Below, piece by piece: positions 14,186 through 17,845 of a DNA stretch of 17,845 nucleotides. This DNA comes from DASXBJ01 sp036491755 (GTDB lineage Bacteria; Chloroflexota; Dormibacteria; Dormibacterales; Dormibacteraceae): contig DASXBJ010000087.1 in assembly GCA_036491755.1 (NCBI GenBank), positions 1 through 17,845 on the forward strand, written 5' to 3'. A model generated the notes under the pieces. That model ran no database searches, was not told the DNA's origin, and saw only the letters and a list, made by a program, of their open reading frames with translations. Every line of letters begins with the position of its first letter. Within the stretch, counting starts at the first letter, position 1. The position numbers and the translations under genes were made by a program.

Positions 14186-15105
14186 TGGACTTCTTCATCC
14201 AGCTCTTTTCGGATCCGGTCGGCTTCTGGAACTCGCACACGCTGCTCATCGCCCAGATCGGAATCAACGGCATGCTCGCCACCTCGATGTTCGTGGTCCT
14301 CTATTCAGGCCAGCTCTCCCTCGCCGCCCCGGGATTCATGGCCATTGGCGCTTACACATCGGTGCTCATGTCCTTGTACTGGCATACGCCACTGGCGCTG
14401 AACATCATCGCCGGCACCCTGCTGGCCGGGCTGGTCGGCGGCCTCGTCGGGCTACCGGTGCTGCGGCTGCGCGGCGTATTCCTGGCCATCGCGACGATCG
14501 GGTTCATCGAAGCGCTGCGCCTCGGCGTGATCCTGAACGTCCCCATCACCGGCGAAGGCCTTGGGCTCAAGAACCCGACCGCCGATCCACTTGGTGGCGT
14601 GAACATGATCCTCGTCTCTTTTGTCGTGGTTCTGTTCATCGCCTGGCGCCTCACCAAAGGCAGGCTGGGGTCGGCGTGGGCAGCGATCCGGCAGGACGAG
14701 CTCGCAGCGTTGAGCCAGGGTATTCACGTCGCCCGCTACAAGATGCTCGCCTTCGTAATCAGCGCCGTAATCGCGGGTTTCGCCGGCGGAATCGAAGCGC
14801 ATATCAACTTTTTCGTCGATCCCGGCGATGCGCAGTACGGGGTCACGCGCGCCGTGCAGGTCCTGACGTTTGCCGTGCTTGGCGGCAGCGGCTTCGTGCT
14901 CGGCCCGGTGGTCGGGGCGCTGCTGATCACGCTCCTGCCCTGGATCTTCCAGGCGGCCGGTCCGTACATCAACCTGTACGCGGGCGCATTCCTGATCGCC
15001 GTGATCATCTTCAGGCCCCAGGGGATCGTCGGTCGGGGCGGTCTCGCCATCATCCGGCCGGCCTGGTGGCCCCGAGCTCGAGCCCGTGCTGCTTCGACTG
15101 GATAG
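14185..15105 (+). CDS. livM: branched-chain amino acid/amide ABC transporter permease, LivM type
   Basis: A 306-residue LivM-family permease, the partner of LivH. Visible signatures: GINGMLATSMFVVLYSGQLSLAAPGFMAIGAYTSVL, LPVLRLRGVFLAIATIGFIEALRL, and the coupling-loop region GSAWAAIRQDELAALSQGIHVARYKMLAFVISA. The closing helices GGSGFVLGPVVGALLITLLP and IFRPQGIVGRGGL are also present. It starts at ATG 14185 within TGATG, directly coupled to LivH. Its C-terminal codons overlap the GTG start of the fused ATPase by 20 nt. Confidence 0.95.
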   Translation: MDFFIQLFSDPVGFWNSHTLLIAQIGINGMLATSMFVVLYSGQLSLAAPGFMAIGAYTSVLMSLYWHTPLALNIIAGTLLAGLVGGLVGLPVLRLRGVFLAIATIGFIEALRLGVILNVPITGEGLGLKNPTADPLGGVNMILVSFVVVLFIAWRLTKGRLGSAWAAIRQDELAALSQGIHVARYKMLAFVISAVIAGFAGGIEAHINFFVDPGDAQYGVTRAVQVLTFAVLGGSGFVLGPVVGALLITLLPWIFQAAGPYINLYAGAFLIAVIIFRPQGIVGRGGLAIIRPAWWPRARARAASTG

Positions 15106-16657
15106 CGTCCAGCGCCATTTCGGAGGAGTCCACGCCGTCGACGGAGTGTCGCTGGAGGTGGAGCAGGGCGCCATCCAGGGCCTCATCGGTCCCAACGGCG
15201 CCGGCAAGACAACGCTCGTCAACGTGCTGACAGGTTATGTGCCGATCCAGGCGGGACGGGCGTGGATCGGCGCGGACGAGCTGACCGGGCTGCCGGCACA
15301 CCGTGTCGCCGCGCTCGGAGTGGCGCGGACGTTTCAAAACATCCGCCTCTTCAAGGACTTGACCGCCCTGGAGAACGTGATTGTCGGTATGCACACGCGG
15401 CGGCGAGACGACACCCTCGCGCAGCTGGCGACCGTACCCTTCTTCAGGCGGGACGAGCGCGGCCGAGTCAACGAGGCCCACAAGCTCATGGAGACGGTCG
15501 GCCTCGAGGGCCACGACATCGGGAACCGTCCCGCGGGCACGCTGCCTTACGGTGACCAGCGGCGCCTCGAGATCGCGCGCGCTCTCGCGCTACGGCCGCG
15601 TCTCCTGATCCTGGACGAGCCGGCAGCAGGCATGAACCCGTCCGAGAAGCAGGGCATGCGCGAGCTGATCGAGCGCCTCAACGCCGACGGGCTGACAGTC
15701 CTGCTCATCGACCACGACATGCGGCTGGTGATGGGCGTTTGCAACCGAGTCGCGGTGCTCAACTTTGGCCGCAAGATCGCGGACGGAACACCCGAGGAGG
15801 TTTCCACGGACGCGGCGGTGATCAAGGCCTACCTCGGCACCGGCGGCGAGCGCGAGGTCAGAAGCGCGCCCGGCGCCAGCGGCGTTGACGAGGCGACCGA
15901 GATGGGCGACATGGCAAGCAGCGGGAGGCGCGCGGTCGAGCCGGCCAACGCGATCCTCGAAGTCCAAGACCTGACCGTGAGCTATGGGCCAATCACGGCC
16001 GTGCGCGGCGCGTCCTTCAGGGTTGCGTCCGGCGAGGTGGTGGCGCTGATCGGAGCCAACGGGGCGGGCAAGTCGACCATCTTGAACACCCTGTCCGGAC
16101 TCCTCCGCCCCGACAGCGGGTCGGCCGCGTTCGACGGCCTGGACCTGACCGCCGCCAAGCCGTCGACCATCGTGCGCCGGGGCCTTGTCCAGGTGCCCGA
16201 AGGCCGCGAGATCCTGGCCCGCCAGACGGTCCTGGAGAACCTCGAGCTTGCGACGTGGGCTCGGCGCGACGGCGCGGCCGCCGGCGCCCAGATCCAGGCG
16301 GTGATGAAGCGGTTTCCGATCCTGGGCGAGCGGCGCGGCATGGGCGCCGGCACGCTGTCGGGCGGAGAGCAGCAGATGCTGGCCATCGCCCGGGGCCTGC
16401 TGGCCAGGCCCCGTTTGCTGCTCCTCGACGAACCTTCCCTCGGGCTGGCGCCGCAGATGGTGGACGAGGTGTTTCGCGCGATCGCCGAGATCCATGCGGA
16501 CGGCACGACCATCCTGCTGGTGGAGCAGAACGCGCTGCGCGCACTGGCCATCGCCGACCGCGCCTATGTCATCGAGACCGGCCAGATCCTGCTCTCCGGG
16601 AGCGGGGATGACCTCCTTCACAATCCCGCCGTCAGGCGCGCGTATTTGGGGGGCTGA
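15086..16657 (+). CDS. fused LivG-LivF ABC transporter ATPase
   Basis: A 523-residue polypeptide holding both ATPases of the transporter, which are normally two separate proteins. Residues 1-252 are LivG-like: Walker A GPNGAGKT (35-42), signature LPYGDQRRLEIARAL (153-167), Walker B LLILDEPA (173-180), and H-loop H210 in LIDHDMRLVMG. A flexible linker rich in G, S, A and E spans about 253-288. Residues 289-523 are LivF-like: Walker A GANGAGKS (323-330), signature LSGGEQQMLAIARGLLA (424-440), Walker B LLLLDEPS (444-451), and E480 in LLVEQN where most ABC proteins have a histidine, as is normal for LivF. Both halves keep their Walker lysines, so both should bind ATP. GTG 15086 overlaps LivM by 20 nt. 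No frameshift is needed to read through. Confidence 0.95.
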   Translation: MLLRLDSVQRHFGGVHAVDGVSLEVEQGAIQGLIGPNGAGKTTLVNVLTGYVPIQAGRAWIGADELTGLPAHRVAALGVARTFQNIRLFKDLTALENVIVGMHTRRRDDTLAQLATVPFFRRDERGRVNEAHKLMETVGLEGHDIGNRPAGTLPYGDQRRLEIARALALRPRLLILDEPAAGMNPSEKQGMRELIERLNADGLTVLLIDHDMRLVMGVCNRVAVLNFGRKIADGTPEEVSTDAAVIKAYLGTGGEREVRSAPGASGVDEATEMGDMASSGRRAVEPANAILEVQDLTVSYGPITAVRGASFRVASGEVVALIGANGAGKSTILNTLSGLLRPDSGSAAFDGLDLTAAKPSTIVRRGLVQVPEGREILARQTVLENLELATWARRDGAAAGAQIQAVMKRFPILGERRGMGAGTLSGGEQQMLAIARGLLARPRLLLLDEPSLGLAPQMVDEVFRAIAEIHADGTTILLVEQNALRALAIADRAYVIETGQILLSGSGDDLLHNPAVRRAYLGG

Positions 16658-16713
16658 GCCGGCGTCGGCCCCTCGCCCGAAGCCCTCGGCCCGAAGGCGC
16701 GGGGGAAACAAAA

Positions 16714-16743
16714 AAGCCCGAGCCTTTCGGCCCGGGCTTCTTT
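16714..16743. terminator. bidirectional intrinsic terminator between livGF and cspA
   Basis: AAGCCCGAGCC (16714-16724) pairs with GGCCCGGGCTT (16729-16739) around loop TTTC with one A-C mismatch. An A-run lies before the stem (16707-16715) and a T-rich CTTCTTT after it, so it can stop transcription from both the ABC operon (plus) and cspA (minus). The two genes converge here. Confidence 0.88.
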
Positions 16744-16754
16744 CTGGTCTCTGG

Positions 16755-16952
16755 TTACAGAGTGCGGACGCTCTTGGCGCGCGGGCCCTTGGGGCTCGCC
16801 TCGATTTCGAACGAAACCTTCTCGCCACCCTGCAGGCTGTCGAAGTCGCCCTCGGTGCCACTGCGGTGGAAGAAGAATTCCTTACCGTCCTCGGCTGCGA
16901 TAAATCCGAAGCCGCGATCCGATACCAGTTTCTTGATGGTGCCTGTAGGCAT
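16755..16952 (-). CDS. cspA: cold shock protein (CspA family)
   Basis: A 65-residue single cold-shock domain, an RNA/ssDNA-binding OB-fold chaperone. The RNA-binding motifs are DRGFGFIAAEDG (RNP1) and KEFFFHRSG (RNP2), and the sequence closes with GPRAKSVRTL. Of two in-frame ATGs, 16952 is preferred: AGGAG lies 6 nt before it but directly abuts the upstream ATG at 16958, and family members begin MPTGTI or similar. It has its own promoter about 100 nt upstream and a structured leader, as is common for csp genes, and ends in a bidirectional terminator shared with the liv operon. Confidence 0.96.
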   Translation of the reverse strand: MPTGTIKKLVSDRGFGFIAAEDGKEFFFHRSGTEGDFDSLQGGEKVSFEIEASPKGPRAKSVRTL

Positions 16953-16966
16953 TTCCATCTCCTATC

Positions 16967-17008
16967 TCTCGAACTAAAGGCCAACTCAACTAGCGGGCCT
17001 GTTCGAGA
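16967..17008 (-). promoter_or_regulatory. long stem-loop in the cspA leader next to the ribosome binding site
   Basis: TCTCGAAC (16967-16974) pairs with GTTCGAGA (17001-17008), and AGGCC (16978-16982) pairs with GGCCT (16996-17000). This gives 13 base pairs interrupted by a 3-nt bulge, with a 13-nt loop. On the mRNA the stem ends 3 nt before the AGGAG, so it could affect ribosome access or mRNA stability with temperature. Confidence 0.65.
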
Positions 17009-17027
17009 AACGGAGCCTGCGATGAGC

Positions 17028-17044
17028 GTCGGCGCTCTGCCGAC
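17028..17044 (-). promoter_or_regulatory. 5'-end hairpin of the cspA transcript
   Basis: GTCGGC (17028-17033) and GCCGAC (17039-17044) form a perfect 6-bp stem with a 5-nt loop, right where transcription from the TATAAT promoter should begin (about 17045). It could protect the 5' end of the mRNA. Confidence 0.4.
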
Positions 17045-17051
17045 TGAGGTC

Positions 17052-17078
17052 ATTATACCCCACCCGGGCGGGAGTCAA
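17052..17078 (-). promoter_or_regulatory. cspA promoter
   Basis: On the minus strand, TTGACT (17078-17073), 15 nt, then a perfect TATAAT (17057-17052). The spacer is shorter than the usual 16-18, but the -10 is perfect. It predicts a start near 17045 and a leader of about 93 nt. Confidence 0.7.
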
Positions 17079-17079
17079 T

Positions 17080-17096
17080 CCTGGCGTTTGGCCAGG
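17080..17096 (-). terminator. small hairpin between typA and the cspA promoter, possible typA terminator
   Basis: CCTGGC (17080-17085) and GCCAGG (17091-17096) form a perfect 6-bp stem with a 5-nt loop, 39 nt after the typA stop. No T-run follows on the minus strand, so termination is uncertain. Confidence 0.3.
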
Positions 17097-17134
17097 TCCG
17101 GATCTCGCCCCCGCAGCCTCCGCCGCGGCGGGAC

Positions 17135-17845
17135 TTATCCCCTGGCCCCCGCCCCTTCGGTTTGGCGCCGGGCTCGGGACTGGTCGACCTCCGTGAGGTG
17201 GCGCTTGCGCAGCCGCAGGTGCTTGGGCGTGACCTCCAGGAGCTCGTCATCGGCAAGGAAGTCCAGCGACTGCTCCAGGCTCAGGCGGCTCGCCGGCGTG
17301 AGCCGGACGGAGATGTCCGAGGTCGAAGAGCGGATGTTCGACTGCTTCTTCTCCCGGCACACGTTGACGCGGATGTCGCCGGGCCGCTTCTGGACGCCGA
17401 CGATCATGCCTTCGTACACCTCTTCACCCGGCTCGATGAAGGTCGTGCCGCGCTCCTGCGACGCCGCGAGGCCGAACGCCAGCGACTTGCCGGCAGACGA
17501 AGCGGTGAGCGCTCCGTTGCGCTGCTCTCGAAACTCGCCTGCCCAGGGGCGGTAACCAATGCCGATCGAGCCCATCAAACCGGTGCCCGCGGTCTGCGTG
17601 AGGAACGCGTTGCGGAAACCGATGAGGCCGCGGGTGGGGATCAGGTACTCCAGCCGGACGCCGCCTTTTTTGTCGTATGTGATCTCGATCATCTCGCCGC
17701 GCCGCCTGCCGAGCGCTTCGGTGACGGCTCCGAGGTGCTCCTCGCGCACGTCGACCGTCAGCCTCTCCACCGGCTCCATGCGCTTCCCGTTGATCACCTT
17801 GATGATGGCCTCCGGTCGCGACACCTCGAACTCGTAGCCCTCGCG
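17135..17845 (-). CDS. typA: translational GTPase TypA/BipA, C-terminal part (runs off the right edge)
   Basis: The C-terminal 236 residues of TypA/BipA, a ribosome-associated GTPase of the EF-G-like family needed for ribosome assembly and growth at low temperature or stress. The frame is open to the edge, reading REGYEFEVSRPEAIIK. Diagnostic segments are GEMIEITYDKKGGVRLEYLIPTRGLIGFRN, TQTAGTGLMGSIG, GYRPWAGE, EPGEEVYEGMIVG and DELLEVTPKHLRLRKRHL. The GTPase domain lies outside the window. The tail after RKRHLTEVDQSRARRQTEGAGARG is typical in length. It lies upstream of cspA on the same strand, a pairing that makes sense for cold adaptation, but cspA has its own promoter. Confidence 0.97.
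   Translation of the reverse strand, partial: REGYEFEVSRPEAIIKVINGKRMEPVERLTVDVREEHLGAVTEALGRRRGEMIEITYDKKGGVRLEYLIPTRGLIGFRNAFLTQTAGTGLMGSIGIGYRPWAGEFREQRNGALTASSAGKSLAFGLAASQERGTTFIEPGEEVYEGMIVGVQKRPGDIRVNVCREKKQSNIRSSTSDISVRLTPASRLSLEQSLDFLADDELLEVTPKHLRLRKRHLTEVDQSRARRQTEGAGARG

Noticed and set aside
16967..17008. GTTCGAGA/TCTCGAAC arms as a second LexA box
   Set aside because: The CGAAC and GTTCG half-sites are about 30 nt apart instead of 4, and they lie in the cspA leader; an RNA stem is the better explanation.
15590..17053. 487-codon open frame on the minus strand
   Set aside because: It is antisense to the fused ATPase and cspA region, arginine- and alanine-rich with no family motif; a GC-rich shadow frame.

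Overview
The window is 17.8 kb of GC-rich, gene-dense bacterial chromosome with no insertion sequence, prophage or CRISPR. The mix of genes suggests a soil-type, Terrabacteria-like lineage (actinobacterial, Chloroflexota or Dormibacterota-like). The pointers are a DUF222/HNH endonuclease with a CGAAC-N4-GTTCG SOS-type operator, many starts that look leaderless, Tat-exported DUF1501/DUF1800 proteins and a PPK2 kinase. I cannot name the taxon from this sequence alone.

Layout. Positions 1-64 hold the tail of a truncated gene. Next come a DinB-fold enzyme (89-619), tRNA-Leu(CAG) (706-791) and an M29 aminopeptidase (828-2027). A small 'plasmid stabilization'-type protein faces it on the minus strand (2041-2367). 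Divergent from that are a single-pass membrane protein and a PrsW-type intramembrane protease, joined by a GTGA overlap (2383-4298). A compact five-gene minus-strand operon fills 8690-4312: DUF1800, DUF1501, a 76-residue anchored peptide, an ApbE flavin transferase and a ferric-reductase-like haem membrane protein. Its spacings are 11 nt, 1 nt and then two overlaps.

A run of plus-strand genes follows: an HNH endonuclease under a near-consensus promoter containing a LexA-type box, an HtrA-like protease with a perfect inverted repeat at its start, and a PPK2 kinase. Then comes a complete branched-chain amino acid/amide (Liv-type) ABC transporter: lipoprotein binding protein, a strong hairpin, two permeases and a single polypeptide fusing both ATPases. 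A bidirectional terminator separates it from cspA (minus), which has a long structured leader. The C-terminal third of TypA/BipA (minus) runs off the right edge.

Two themes stand out. First, five plus-strand genes (DinB, M29, DUF222, HtrA, PPK2) have a TANNNT hexamer ending 7-9 nt before the ATG and no Shine-Dalgarno sequence, so they look leaderless. The liv, csp, DUF1501 and stabilization genes carry recognisable Shine-Dalgarno sequences instead. Second, the DUF1800-DUF1501-peptide-ApbE-haem protein operon looks like an exported-protein system tied to flavin/haem electron transfer, but it lacks a recognisable FMN-binding acceptor domain. It is the best candidate here for an undescribed system.
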